Origin: Gymnodinialimonas ceratoperidinii
Lineage (GTDB): Bacteria; Pseudomonadota; Alphaproteobacteria; Rhodobacterales; Rhodobacteraceae
Length of the DNA stretch: 64,000 bases
Reading direction: 5' to 3'
Assembly: GCF_019297855.1 (NCBI RefSeq)
Contig: NZ_CP079194.1
Span: 1,909,501 to 1,973,500 of the forward strand
The notes under the pieces were generated by a model. The model did not search any database, had not been told where the DNA came from, and saw only the letters and a list, made by a program, of their open reading frames with translations. Shown here in pieces: positions 1 through 8,621 of the stretch (the first letter of the stretch is position 1; every line of letters begins with the position of its first letter). Made by a program: the position numbers and the translations under genes.

Positions 1-152
1 CCGAGGTTCAGGCCAAATACGAGGCGTCCAATCCGCAGAACAAGCTGGTGCAACCCGAGGAGATCGCGGACCTCGTGGCCTTCCTGACCAGCGATGCGGC
101 CCGCGCTATCACCATGGAAGACATCAAGGTTAACGCGGCAACGAACTGGTAA
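1..152 (+). CDS. SDR family oxidoreductase, C-terminal fragment
   Basis: The last 50 codons of a gene that enters from the left edge, reading from base 3 to a TAA at 150-152. The sequence PEEIADLVAFLTSDAARAIT matches the C-terminal helix of classical short-chain dehydrogenases, where a P-E-(D/E)-(I/V)-A stretch leads into F-L-x-S-D and then an I-T-G turn. Here the usual glycine after I-T is replaced by M-E-D. The Rossmann fold and the YxxxK catalytic pair lie outside the window, so the substrate cannot be inferred. The gene is convergent with the large reductase on the other strand and the two coding ends overlap by 23 bp. Family is fairly safe; specific function is unknown. Confidence 0.7.
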   Translation, partial: EVQAKYEASNPQNKLVQPEEIADLVAFLTSDAARAITMEDIKVNAATNW

Positions 153-2919
153 ACCGCGCGGCGGCGAGGGCAGGGGCGTCGGAGATGGCGGATAGCGGCT
201 CTCCACTCATCGCCTGCCACGCCGCATCTGCGCCAGCGTGTTCGAAGCGGGAATCGGCGTGCAACACGGTGGGGTCCGCCGCGATCAGGTTGCGCTCTGC
301 CGGGCTCAGGGGCGCGGCTTCCAGCCATTCATCTTGCGGCAGGGCATCGTATCCTTTCGGCAGATCGCTCAAGCGCAACCATGTGTCCGGCGCGAAGTTG
401 TAGTAATGCACGCCCTCGCGCGACGGCAGTCCTGTCAGAAACCGCGCCACGGCGTTTGCGTCGACCATTCGGAACATCAATCCTTCGGGCACCGCGCCGC
501 AGCGCTGGCAGGCTGCCATGATGATTTCGTAGATGTCCTTCGCATTCGGCTCGGCCAGATCATAGAGCGAGGGCAGCCGCACGATTGCGGCGGCGATGCC
601 GGCATCGGCAATCTGGGCCTCGGCGTCGATCTTCGCGGCGCCGTAGCCAGAGCACCCGTCGAAAAGCACCGCCGGCGCCTCGGCAAAGGGTCCGCCGGTG
701 TCGGGAAAGACCGCAGAGGAGGACGTGAAGCGCAGCTCTGCGCCCGCGTCCTGACACAGCCTTATGACGTTGGAAATACCTGCCTGCGACCAAGCCTCGC
801 TATGGCTGCGGTCCACGGCGAGGTTCACCATCGCCGCGCAATGGATCACGCGGGTCACGCAATCGGTCAACGCGCCGTAGCTCTCTGCGTCGAGCCCGAA
901 TTGCGCATCCTCGATCGAGGCCGAAATCAGCACCAGCCTGTCGGGATCGACCCCCTGCGCCTCGGCCACGCGCTGCATCCGATCTGTCGGGGCGTTTCGC
1001 TTCTCGCGGATCACGCAATAGACGACGTGATCCTCCGGCAAATCCCGCGCGGCGGCGGCAAGCAGGCGGCTGCCCAGAAAGCCCGTGGCCCCGGTCAACA
1101 ACACGCCCTTGCGGGTGAAATCCGCGCGCGTCACACCGGTTTGCGCCGTGTCTGACAGCAGTTCGTGCAAGCGCCCGAGCGCGACGTTCAATGCGAAGTC
1201 GAAGTCCACCGGCCGGGCGTAGATCTCCTCCAGCGCCAACAAATACGTCACCGCCATCAGGGAGTCGCCACCCTGCGCGTGGAACGACAGCGCCGCATCC
1301 AGCTCCCCCACGGCGCATCCCATGACCCGCGCCGCTTCCACCACGGTCGGGACCGCCGAGACGTCGCTCTGCTCTGCCTCCTGTGGCGTGATGTCGGGCA
1401 GGCGCTTGTAATCTGTCTTGCCCGAGACCGCATTGATCGGCATCTCGTCGAGCCGCACCAGATAGGCCGGCACGCAATAGGCCGGCAGCACGGCGCGCAT
1501 GGCCTTGGAGAGCGCTGCGGGCATCCGCATCTGGCCCGTGTCCAGACCCCAATCGGCCCGGTTCTGCGCCTGCTGCGCCGCGTCGCTGGTGTAGTAGAGG
1601 ACAAGCACCTTGCCCTGACCCTCCACCTCTTTGATCCAAGGCACCGCCTGTCCGAAGCCGATGTAGCCGCGCAGGGACTCGGTCAATTCGCGGGTCTGGA
1701 TGCTGTGGCCGCGCAGCTTCAGCATATGCGCGATGCGCCCAATCACGTAGACCGCGCCATCCGCGCCGACATAGCCCTGATCGCCGGTGTCATAGAGCCG
1801 CCGCTCGCGGCCCTCCAGCGTCAGGTTGCGAAACCGCAGGGCTGTCTCCTCTGGCCGGTTCACATAGCCCGGGCCCAACATCTCCGTCCCCTCGAAATGC
1901 AGCAATCCGGGCTGGCCGGGGCCGCAGACCGCGTCCGCATCGTCCAGCACCACGGCGCGCAGATGCGGCATCGGCACACCGACCGAGACCGCCCCGTCCA
2001 CCGCGCCGCGCGCCGTCACGTCGGTGATCGAGATGTCATGGGTCTCGCAGATACTGTAGAGGTTCCAGAGGCTTACGCCCGGCAACTTCTCGGCCACCGC
2101 TGCGATCAGATCATCGTTCACAACCTCACCGTTGAGGATGATCCGTTGCAGGGCCACCCCCGGTATCGGCCCCGCGGGCAGGGCGCGCAGGGCTTTCTCC
2201 AACGCCGAGGGGGTGAAGAGCATCTCGGTCACGCCAGTCCGCTGCCAGAAGCGAACCAGATCGGCGGGGTTCATGAGTTCGTTGAACCGCGCGAAGGTCA
2301 CCCGCGCGCCGCGGCGAAGGGGGCGGAACATCTCCCAGATGGCGAAGATATAGGCGCCGACGCGATCCTCCGGCCCATAGGGCGTGTAGGCATCGCGCCA
2401 CTCGTAGGACAGAAACGCCGAGCGCTGCGTGACGGGGATGCACTTCGGCTTGCCAGTCGTCCCCGAGGTGGCGACGATGTAGATCGCCGCGTCATCGGCC
2501 ACGTCTGGCGCTTCGATCGGGGTGGCATCGTCGGGCAAATCGGCGGCCAGTGCGCTGACCTCTACCGGCGTGATGCCCTCCGGCAATTGCCCCTCCGCTG
2601 GCGGCTCCGCCACGAAAACCGTGGCAATCGCCAGTTCCTCAAGGATATTGCGCAACACCTCCCGCGGCATCGCCGGGTCGAGGTGCACGAAGGGCCGCCC
2701 CGATATCACGCAGGCCGCCGCGGCCGCCCCGAAGAGCGTTGAGGGCTTGCCGAACACCGCCACGGGGGCATCGGTTGGCATATGCGGCTGAAGCCGGACC
2801 GTAAGCGCCGCCAATTGGCCATAGGTCAGGCTGAGCGCATGGTCCGTCAGGGCGAGCCGGGGCGCGTGTTCGTGCAAGGCCTGCGTCAGTTGTGCGGGGA
2901 CGTTCGAGCGTGCGGACAA
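130..2919 (-). CDS. NRPS-like carboxylic acid reductase (adenylation - carrier - thioester reductase)
   Basis: A single-module enzyme of about 929 residues that should adenylate a carboxylic acid, load it on a phosphopantetheine arm and release it reductively as an aldehyde or alcohol. In order: an AMP-binding domain with core A3 TSGTTGKPKC near residue 155, YDTGDQGY near 380 and a terminal N-A-V-S-G-K lysine near 500; a carrier domain with GGDSL near 550; and a Rossmann reductase with GATGFLG near 612 and a later YGAAK catalytic pair. Core A8 reads GRIAHMLKLRG, unusual because the normal aspartate is missing. The frame stays open to 3036, but no ATG exists near the start. I chose TTG at 2919 because GGAAGG lies nine bases upstream; TTG at 3036 is the alternative. 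It is the last gene of a leftward unit with TetR, DsbA-like and AhpD-like genes. No phosphopantetheinyl transferase is in view. Substrate unknown. Confidence 0.82.
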   Translation of the reverse strand: MSARSNVPAQLTQALHEHAPRLALTDHALSLTYGQLAALTVRLQPHMPTDAPVAVFGKPSTLFGAAAAACVISGRPFVHLDPAMPREVLRNILEELAIATVFVAEPPAEGQLPEGITPVEVSALAADLPDDATPIEAPDVADDAAIYIVATSGTTGKPKCIPVTQRSAFLSYEWRDAYTPYGPEDRVGAYIFAIWEMFRPLRRGARVTFARFNELMNPADLVRFWQRTGVTEMLFTPSALEKALRALPAGPIPGVALQRIILNGEVVNDDLIAAVAEKLPGVSLWNLYSICETHDISITDVTARGAVDGAVSVGVPMPHLRAVVLDDADAVCGPGQPGLLHFEGTEMLGPGYVNRPEETALRFRNLTLEGRERRLYDTGDQGYVGADGAVYVIGRIAHMLKLRGHSIQTRELTESLRGYIGFGQAVPWIKEVEGQGKVLVLYYTSDAAQQAQNRADWGLDTGQMRMPAALSKAMRAVLPAYCVPAYLVRLDEMPINAVSGKTDYKRLPDITPQEAEQSDVSAVPTVVEAARVMGCAVGELDAALSFHAQGGDSLMAVTYLLALEEIYARPVDFDFALNVALGRLHELLSDTAQTGVTRADFTRKGVLLTGATGFLGSRLLAAAARDLPEDHVVYCVIREKRNAPTDRMQRVAEAQGVDPDRLVLISASIEDAQFGLDAESYGALTDCVTRVIHCAAMVNLAVDRSHSEAWSQAGISNVIRLCQDAGAELRFTSSSAVFPDTGGPFAEAPAVLFDGCSGYGAAKIDAEAQIADAGIAAAIVRLPSLYDLAEPNAKDIYEIIMAACQRCGAVPEGLMFRMVDANAVARFLTGLPSREGVHYYNFAPDTWLRLSDLPKGYDALPQDEWLEAAPLSPAERNLIAADPTVLHADSRFEHAGADAAWQAMSGEPLSAISDAPALAAARFTSSLPR

Positions 2920-3053
2920 TGGGGAGCACCTTCCGGGCGGGGCAATTGCGACGCTATTGCCAGCAGTTACGACACGGTGGCTTTCTTCGACCCATCGCAG
3001 AGGAAGTTCAAGGCGCAATTGGCCCGGGTAGTCCAACCGGCGGCCGACGCACC

Positions 3054-3653
3054 TCAGGCAGGGGAGGAAAGCTGCATCACTTCGTGCGCCATATCGTCGG
3101 CCAGCATCGCGACCTGATCAGGCTCGGTGCCGCGCAGAAGCTCCACCCGGAGGGCCGAGATATTGGCCTGATACCGCCGCGCCAGCCGCTTTGGGTCCGC
3201 CTCGGCCGGCAGGTCGCCGCGGGCCTGTGCGGCCTCGAATACCCGCGCGAACGCGGCGCACATCTCGTCCAAATGGCGTTGGGAGGCCTCGGCAATCTGC
3301 GGATCGGTGGCCGAGGTGTCGATGATGGTTTTCATCAACATGCAGGCCTTGCGCGAGGCGCCGTCACCCGCCAGCGCGGCGTAGCTCCGGAACTGCGCGG
3401 CCAACCCTGCGAGCGGCGTGTCGGCCTTTTCCACCTGCGCTTCAAACGCGGCGCGAGACATCTCGAAATAGCGCTCCATCGCCAACAGGTAGAGCGCTTC
3501 CTTGCTGTCGAAGGCGGCGTATATGCTGCCCGGCTTCATCGCCAGCGCGGCCTCCAGATCCTTGAGGGAGGTCGCGTGGTAGCCCTTGCGCCAGAACACG
3601 TCCATCGCCGCGTCCAGCGCAGCCTCCCGGTCGTAATTCGCGGCGCGGGGCAT
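3054..3653 (-). CDS. TetR/AcrR family transcriptional regulator
   Basis: A 199-residue one-component repressor. Residues 8-55 form the helix-turn-helix, with the typical run DVFWRKGYHATSLKDLE and GSIYAAFDSKEALY. The rest is the variable all-helical ligand domain, including ACMLMKTIID, which resembles the TetR_C domain of the YxaF/AcrR type. Its ATG overlaps the stop of the DsbA-like gene as TGATG, so the two are translationally coupled. It probably controls its own operon through the large inverted repeat at 5060-5101 upstream of the first gene; this is inferred from position and symmetry. The ligand may be the substrate or product of the neighbouring carrier-reductase enzyme. Confidence 0.9.
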   Translation of the reverse strand: MPRAANYDREAALDAAMDVFWRKGYHATSLKDLEAALAMKPGSIYAAFDSKEALYLLAMERYFEMSRAAFEAQVEKADTPLAGLAAQFRSYAALAGDGASRKACMLMKTIIDTSATDPQIAEASQRHLDEMCAAFARVFEAAQARGDLPAEADPKRLARRYQANISALRVELLRGTEPDQVAMLADDMAHEVMQLSSPA

Positions 3654-4297
3654 CAGGCGCGCATCTCGGCCAGTTGCTTGAGGATGCTGCGGTAATTGTC
3701 GACCCCCTGCGCCCCGGTCACGAGGTGCTTGCGGTCGAACACCATGGCAGGAACGCCGGTGATGCCCTGCTGCTGCCAGAACTGCTCCTCGCGGCGTACC
3801 TCTTCGGCGTAGCGCTGATCTTCTAGCACCGCCTCGGCCTCGGCCCGGTCCAGACCGATCCCGGCCGCCACATCGGCCAGCACGGCATTGTCCGAGAGGT
3901 TGCGCTGCTCGGTGAAATGAGCCGTGAAAAGCGCCTGTTTCAGATCATGCATCCGGCCTTGGGTGTTGGCCCAATGCAGCAACTGATGGGTGTTGAACGT
4001 GTTGTGCATCCGCGAATTCTCGTCCCAGGCGAAATCGAAGCCGAGGCTTTCGCCCAGTTCCTTCATCTGCCGGCGCGACTGCTCGGATTGCTCGGCGGTG
4101 GAGCCATATTTCTCCATGATGTGCTCGCGGGTGTTCTGCCCCTCGGGCGGCATCTGCGGGTTCAACTCGAAGGGATGCCACTGGATTTCATGGGGGGTGC
4201 CCGTCTCCTCCAGCGCCGCGGCAAGCTGACGGTATCCGATGATGCACCAAGGGCACATGACGTCGGAGATGATGTCGATTTTCAACGGGTCGGACAT
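3653..4297 (-). CDS. DsbA family oxidoreductase (FrnE / 2-hydroxychromene-2-carboxylate isomerase-like)
   Basis: A 214-residue cytoplasmic thioredoxin-fold protein. The N-terminus runs directly into a beta strand and an active-site CPWC motif (Cys15, Cys18), followed by the inserted helical domain and the C-terminal GVPAMVFDRKHLVTGAQ, whose cis-proline G-V-P is standard for DsbA folds. There is no signal peptide, which points to the FrnE branch rather than periplasmic DsbA. The start at 4297 is preceded by AGGAAA at the right distance; the frame extends upstream but lacks support. It overlaps the TetR start. FrnE-type proteins are often annotated as polyketide-biosynthesis or disulfide isomerase proteins. 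Here it could handle a thiol-linked or oxidative-stress step together with the AhpD-like protein. Confidence 0.9.
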   Translation of the reverse strand: MSDPLKIDIISDVMCPWCIIGYRQLAAALEETGTPHEIQWHPFELNPQMPPEGQNTREHIMEKYGSTAEQSEQSRRQMKELGESLGFDFAWDENSRMHNTFNTHQLLHWANTQGRMHDLKQALFTAHFTEQRNLSDNAVLADVAAGIGLDRAEAEAVLEDQRYAEEVRREEQFWQQQGITGVPAMVFDRKHLVTGAQGVDNYRSILKQLAEMRA

Positions 4298-4434
4298 GGT
4301 ATTTCCTTTCGGACGGGCGTTCACGGGCGTCATGTGGTCGGCGATACGGATCGGGCAGGCCATGCCGTCACGGCCTGCCTCTCTGGCTGACATATGGGGG
4401 TCCTGCGGCAAGCACCACCCCCCGGCTGTCCTGT

Positions 4435-5004
4435 TCACTCCGCGGCGACGGCGGATTTCTTCTCCCAGGCAAACTTCTGGAACACCTGGTCGACCGGCGT
4501 GCCGGCAAAGTGGTTAACGTAGTTCGACATCAGCTTCTGCGCCGCCCCGAGGATGATCTCGAGGATATTCACTTCCGTGTAGCCCGCGTCGAGGAAGGCC
4601 TGCGTTTCGGCCTCGGACACGAAGCCGCGGTCCCGGATCACCGCCAGCGTGAAGCTGCGCAACGCCTCGAGCTTGGCCGTGGGCAGGGGCGTCTCGTCGC
4701 GCAGCGCCTCGGTGATGGCATCATCCACCTTCATCATCTTCGCGATCCCGGTATGGGCGGGCACGCAGTAGTGGCAGTTGTTCTCGACGTTGATCGTCTG
4801 CCAGACGACGGTCTTTTCCTCGTCGGTCAGGGTCGTGGCCATGAATTGCTGATGGGCGAAATTGTAGGCCGCCAGCAGCGGCGGGGCCGCCGCCATCGTG
4901 CCGTGCAGACCGGGGATGCGGCCGTTGTTCTTGTAGGAGGTCTCGAGCAACGGTTTGGCCGCTTCGGGAGCGTCTTCGACGGTGTGGATGGGGAATTCAG
5001 CCAT
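4435..5004 (-). CDS. Carboxymuconolactone decarboxylase / AhpD-like protein
   Basis: A 189-residue all-helical protein of the CMD/AhpD superfamily. The redox motif is NCHYCVPAH with Cys77, Cys80 and His84, the arrangement used by AhpD-type alkylhydroperoxidases; simple decarboxylases of this fold lack the CxxC. The start at 5004 follows an AGGA box. It is the first gene of a leftward unit: after 137 bp come the DsbA-like gene, the TetR gene and the carrier-reductase. The double inverted repeat lies 56 bp upstream, so expression is probably repressed by that TetR protein. A peroxidase or thiol-disulfide role is likely; the physiological substrate is not visible. Confidence 0.88.
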   Translation of the reverse strand: MAEFPIHTVEDAPEAAKPLLETSYKNNGRIPGLHGTMAAAPPLLAAYNFAHQQFMATTLTDEEKTVVWQTINVENNCHYCVPAHTGIAKMMKVDDAITEALRDETPLPTAKLEALRSFTLAVIRDRGFVSEAETQAFLDAGYTEVNILEIILGAAQKLMSNYVNHFAGTPVDQVFQKFAWEKKSAVAAE

Positions 5005-5059
5005 GGTCTGTCCTTTCAGAGGGCGCGTCGTTGCACCGGATGAAGGGGACCTAAGGGTG

Positions 5060-5101
5060 TTTGAGTGATTGCTCAAGAACGTAATTGAGCAATCACTCAA
5101 A
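5060..5101. promoter_or_regulatory. Perfect 17-bp inverted repeat, probable double TetR operator
   Basis: Left arm tttgagtgattgctcaa (5060-5076) and right arm ttgagcaatcactcaaa (5085-5101) are exact reverse complements separated by 8 bp. Each arm is itself a TTGAG-N6-CTCAA dyad, so the element is two operator-like sites 24 bp centre to centre. It sits upstream of the AhpD-like gene and just past the tdh stop. No T-run follows in the direction of tdh, so a plain terminator is less likely. Assignment to the TetR protein encoded in the same operon is an inference. Confidence 0.65.
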
Positions 5102-5119
5102 TGTGAGGGTGTGGGCCGT

Positions 5120-6160
5120 TCAGCTTCGCCAGTCCAGCACCACCTTGCCGGAGTTGCCAGACAGCATGGCGTCGAAACCCTGCTCGAAGTCATCGACCGC
5201 AAAGCGGTGGGTGATCACCTTCCCGATGTCGAGGTCATCCTCGAGCATGGCGATCATCTTGTACCAGGTCTCGAAAATCTCGCGCCCGTAGACGCCCTTG
5301 ATGGTCAGCGCCTTGAAGACGATGCGGCTCCAGTCCACCTGCGCCTTGCCCGGCGGGATACCGAGCATGGCGATGCGCCCGCCCATCACCATTGCCTCCA
5401 CCATCTGATCGAAGGCCGCCGCATTGCCCGACATCTCGAGGCCCACGTCGAAGCCCTGCTTCATGCCGAGCCCGTCGATGACGCCCTTCAGGTCCTGCTC
5501 CGCGACGTTCACCGCCACGACTTCGGTAACGGCCGAGGCAAGGTCCAGTCGCGCCTGGTTCACATCCGTGATCACTACGTGCCGCGCGCCCACGTGCTGC
5601 GCCACGGCGGCGGCCATGATGCCGATCGGCCCCGCGCCGGTAATCAGCACATCCTCACCGATCAGATCGAAGCTCAGCGCCGTGTGCACCGCGTTGCCAA
5701 GCGGATCGAGGATCGCGCCGATCTCGTCGGGGATCGCGTCGGGCAGGGGGACCACGTTGAAGGCGGGCAGGGCGAGGTATTCCGCGAAGGCGCCGTCGAC
5801 GTTGACGCCGATCCCCTTGGTGGCCGGGTCGAGGTGAAACTTGCCCGACCGGCTCTGCCGCGAATGCTTGCTGATCAGGTGCCCCTCGCCCGAGCAGCGC
5901 TGGCCCACCTGCAGATCATCGACATTGCGGCCGAGCTCCACGATCTCTCCGGCAAACTCATGGCCGGTGATGAGCCCCACAGGCACGGTTTTCGAGGACC
6001 ACTCGTCCCAGTTCCAGATGTGAACGTCGGTGCCGCAGATGCCGGTCTTGTTGACGCGGATCAGCACCTCGTCCGCGCCGATCTTGGGGATCGGGCGCGT
6101 CTCCATCCACAGGCCTTTCTCGGCGCGGGCCTTTACCAGACACTTCATTTCGCCCTTCAT
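5120..6160 (-). CDS. tdh: L-threonine 3-dehydrogenase
   Basis: A 346-residue medium-chain dehydrogenase that oxidises L-threonine with NAD+ to 2-amino-3-ketobutyrate, the substrate of Kbl encoded just upstream. Family marks are [15 protein letters not shown] with the catalytic zinc ligand Cys42, GHEFAGEIV with His67/Glu68, the Rossmann [11 protein letters not shown] and the C-terminal SGKVVLDW. The lobe that holds four structural-zinc cysteines in the E. coli enzyme reads [19 protein letters not shown] and contains no cysteine. ATG at 6160 overlaps the kbl stop as ATGA and has GGGAG upstream; a second in-frame ATG at 6148 also has a fair ribosome site and gives the same core protein. The operon is kbl-tdh. 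Confidence 0.95.
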   Translation of the reverse strand: MKGEMKCLVKARAEKGLWMETRPIPKIGADEVLIRVNKTGICGTDVHIWNWDEWSSKTVPVGLITGHEFAGEIVELGRNVDDLQVGQRCSGEGHLISKHSRQSRSGKFHLDPATKGIGVNVDGAFAEYLALPAFNVVPLPDAIPDEIGAILDPLGNAVHTALSFDLIGEDVLITGAGPIGIMAAAVAQHVGARHVVITDVNQARLDLASAVTEVVAVNVAEQDLKGVIDGLGMKQGFDVGLEMSGNAAAFDQMVEAMVMGGRIAMLGIPPGKAQVDWSRIVFKALTIKGVYGREIFETWYKMIAMLEDDLDIGKVITHRFAVDDFEQGFDAMLSGNSGKVVLDWRS

Positions 6161-7359
6161 CGTATCACTCCCATTTCACGTCCCGCTGTCGCGAAAGCCT
6201 CCAGCGCGCGGTCCAGGTCGTCCCGGCTCAACGCCGCGTTCATTTGCGTGCGGATGCGCGCCTGTCCCTTGGGCACGACCGGAAAGAAAAACCCCGCCAC
6301 GTAGACCCCGAGTTCGAACAACCGCGACGCCATCTGCTGGCTCAACTGCGCGTCACCCAACATCACCGGGATGATCGGATGCTCCCCCTCCAGCAGCTCG
6401 AAGCCCAGATTCTGCAGCCCGGACCGCCAATAGGCCGCGTTCTCGAACAGCGTTTTGCGCAGGTCATCGCCTTCAGTGACCAGCCGCAGCGCCTCGATCC
6501 CGGCGGCGACCACGGCGGGCGGCAGGGAGTTTGAGAACAGGTAGGGCCGCGCGCGCTGGCGCAGCAGGTCGATCACCGGCTGCGGCCCGGCGATATAGCC
6601 ACCGATCGCCCCGCCGAGCGCCTTGCCGAGGGTGCCGGTCAGGATGTCCACATCCACCCCGTGATGGGCGGGCGTGCCTTCGCCTTTCGGCCCCATGAAG
6701 CCCGTGGCATGGCAATCGTCCACCATCACCAGAGCGTCGTATTTCTGGGCCAATTCAGTGATTTCCGGCAGTTTCGCCAGGTAGCCGTCCATCGAGAAGA
6801 CGCCGTCCGTCGCGATCATCACGAAACGCGCGCCGCCGTCTCGCGCCTCCTTCAGCTTGGCTTCCAGATCCGCCATGTCGGAATTCGCGTAACGATAGCG
6901 CTGCGCCTTGCAGAGGCGAATGCCGTCGATGATCGAGGCATGGTTCAGACTGTCGGAGATGATCGCGTCGTCCGGGCCCAGAAGCGGCTCGAACAGGCCG
7001 CCGTTGGCGTCGAAACAGGCGGCGAAGAGGATCGAATCGTCCTTGCCAAGGAATGCGGCAAGCTTGCGCTCCAACTCCCGGTGCAGGTCCTGCGTGCCAC
7101 AAATGAACCTGACCGAAGCCATGCCGTAGCCATGGGCATCCATCGCGTCCTTGGCTGCCGCGATCAGGCGCGGATGATCCGCCAACCCGAGGTAATTGTT
7201 GGCGCAAAGGTTGATCACCTCGCGTTCTGACCCTCTCGCCGGGTCCACTGTGATGCGCCCCGCTTGAGGGGAGGTGATCAGCCGCTCGCGCTTATAGAGG
7301 CCATAGGCCTCGATGCCTTCGAGCGTAGACGCGATGTGGTCGAGGAATTGCGTGGACAT
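6157..7359 (-). CDS. kbl: Glycine C-acetyltransferase (2-amino-3-ketobutyrate CoA ligase)
   Basis: A 400-residue PLP enzyme of the alpha-oxoamine synthase family, close to the 398 residues of E. coli Kbl. It cleaves 2-amino-3-ketobutyrate with CoA into glycine and acetyl-CoA. Visible marks are the N-terminal [10 protein letters not shown], the [10 protein letters not shown] strand, the [11 protein letters not shown] loop, [11 protein letters not shown] with the PLP-contacting Asp and His, and [15 protein letters not shown] with the PLP lysine. GGAGGG precedes the ATG. It leads the kbl-tdh operon. The promoter region holds TTGACG and TAGACC 17 bp apart, overlapped by a site resembling the likely XRE-cupin operator at 9215-9230. 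Confidence 0.96.
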   Translation of the reverse strand: MSTQFLDHIASTLEGIEAYGLYKRERLITSPQAGRITVDPARGSEREVINLCANNYLGLADHPRLIAAAKDAMDAHGYGMASVRFICGTQDLHRELERKLAAFLGKDDSILFAACFDANGGLFEPLLGPDDAIISDSLNHASIIDGIRLCKAQRYRYANSDMADLEAKLKEARDGGARFVMIATDGVFSMDGYLAKLPEITELAQKYDALVMVDDCHATGFMGPKGEGTPAHHGVDVDILTGTLGKALGGAIGGYIAGPQPVIDLLRQRARPYLFSNSLPPAVVAAGIEALRLVTEGDDLRKTLFENAAYWRSGLQNLGFELLEGEHPIIPVMLGDAQLSQQMASRLFELGVYVAGFFFPVVPKGQARIRTQMNAALSRDDLDRALEAFATAGREMGVIR

Positions 7360-7390
7360 GTAAGACCCTCCGATTGGGGAGGCTGCCGAG

Positions 7391-7446
7391 CCTCCGATTT
7401 AACGGAGGTCTATCCGTCACTCCGTCATGCGTCAATATATGGGAAT
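7391..7446 (-). promoter_or_regulatory. Probable kbl-tdh promoter with operator-like elements
   Basis: On the minus strand a -35 TTGACG (7435-7430) and a -10 TAGACC (7412-7407) are 17 bp apart. The -35 is embedded in CCCATATATTGACG (7444-7431), close to CCGATATATTGGACG at the XRE-cupin gene. Downstream, CCTCCG-ATTTAA-CGGAGG (7391-7408) is a 6-bp-arm inverted repeat. The promoter match is moderate at the -10. Operator roles are inferred from symmetry and similarity. Confidence 0.5.
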
Positions 7447-7559
7447 ACCGCCGTTAAGTTGGATGGGGCCGTCAGTACGCGAGAAAATCCAACGTCGCGA
7501 GGAACTTAACCAGACGCTGCCGAGTTGGCCTTTTTTACGTTAATTCGACAGGACTTACG

Positions 7560-8507
7560 ATGGCGCGTGGCCGCACTGCTGACAAACCCACCGAAATTCC
7601 GGCCAAGGGCTGGAAAGACATTGCCTTCCGACTCAAGGATGAGATCTCCGAAGACCATATCAGCCTGATCGCAGCGGGCGTGGCCTTCTACGGCCTGTTG
7701 GCCTTGTTTCCCGCCATTACGGCTCTGATCGCGATCAGCGGCCTGCTGGTCGAGCCCAATACGGTCATCGAGCAGTTGAGCGGCCTGCGCGGTGTCGTGC
7801 CTGAAGAGGTCATCACCATCGTCACCGATCAGGCCACCGCTGTTGCCGGTTCGCGAGAGGGCGGCCTTGGCCTCGCCGCGATCTTCGGCCTGTTGCTCGC
7901 GCTGTATTCGGCCTCAAAAGGCATGGCGAGCCTGATGGAGGGCATCAATGTCGCCTATGACGAAGAAGAAGAGCGCGGTTTCATCCGCCTCAAGCTGGTG
8001 ACCTTCGGCCTGACGCTTTTCCTGATGTTCGGCCTGGTTGTGGCACTTCTGATGATGCTCGGTCTGCCCGCCGCGCTGGCGGTTTTCAACTTCGGTGACG
8101 TGGCCGAAGTGCTCACGTCCCTCGTCTCATTCGCAGTTCTACTGGTGCTGACCATGATCGGCCTCGCGGTGCTCTATCGCTATGGCCCGTCACGCGACGA
8201 ACCCGAATGGAACTGGGCCTCCGCCGGCGCGGTCATCGGCTGCATCCTTTGGCTGATCGCCTCGGCGGGTTTCGCCTTTTACGTCAGCAATTTCGGCTCC
8301 TACAACGAGAGCTTCGGCACCCTCGCCGGTGTGATCGTGCTGCTCATGTGGTTCTGGATCTCCGCCTTCATCATCCTGTTGGGCGCTGAGTTGAACGCGG
8401 AGATGGAAGCCCAAACCCGCAAGGATACCACCGAGGGGCAAGACCTGCCCATGGGGCAGCGCGATGCGGAAAAGGCGGATAACCTGGGCGAAGCGGCCGG
8501 TAAGTGA
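7560..8507 (+). CDS. YihY/BrkB family integral membrane protein
   Basis: A 315-residue inner-membrane protein with about six hydrophobic helices. The N-terminal segment EDHISLIAAGVAFYGLLALFPAITALI carries the conserved A-A-(G)-V-A-F-Y-x-L-(L)-A-L-F-P signature of the YihY/UPF0761 family. Later helices contain YRYGPSRDEPEWNWASAGA and GSYNESFGTLAGVIVLLMWFWIS, also family hallmarks. The cytoplasmic tail after residue 285 is charged. The family was once called ribonuclease BN, but that activity belongs to another protein, so no enzymatic role should be assumed. AGGA lies upstream of the ATG. It is convergent with the XRE-cupin gene and has no operon partner here. Confidence 0.92.
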   Translation: MARGRTADKPTEIPAKGWKDIAFRLKDEISEDHISLIAAGVAFYGLLALFPAITALIAISGLLVEPNTVIEQLSGLRGVVPEEVITIVTDQATAVAGSREGGLGLAAIFGLLLALYSASKGMASLMEGINVAYDEEEERGFIRLKLVTFGLTLFLMFGLVVALLMMLGLPAALAVFNFGDVAEVLTSLVSFAVLLVLTMIGLAVLYRYGPSRDEPEWNWASAGAVIGCILWLIASAGFAFYVSNFGSYNESFGTLAGVIVLLMWFWISAFIILLGAELNAEMEAQTRKDTTEGQDLPMGQRDAEKADNLGEAAGK

Positions 8508-8595
8508 GGCTGCTCGGGTGTAGATCTGCGCTACCGACCGTGGCGAGAAACTGCGGCCGATTGTCCGAACCCTCGTCTCGTGTCGTGTCCGCGAT

Positions 8596-8621
8596 CGCCG
8601 AACGCACCGAGGTGCACGGCG
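8596..8621. terminator. Stem-loop between convergent yihY-like and XRE genes
   Basis: A 26-base imperfect hairpin: CGCCG (8596) pairs with CGGCG (8617), and GCACC pairs with GGTGC inside. It lies immediately after the XRE-cupin stop and about 90 bp after the YihY-family stop. No T-run follows on either strand, so it may act as an RNA 3' end stabiliser or a Rho-assisted stop rather than a classic terminator. Confidence 0.35.

Noticed and set aside
238..2742. Long open frames on the plus strand opposite the carrier-reductase gene
   Set aside because: They mirror the GC-rich codon pattern of the real gene on the minus strand, have no ribosome sites, and encode low-complexity His/Arg/Gly-rich sequence with no known fold.
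5060..5101. The inverted repeat as a Rho-independent terminator of tdh
   Set aside because: The stem is AT-rich and no T-run follows in the direction of tdh transcription. Each arm has its own internal dyad, which fits protein binding better than RNA folding.
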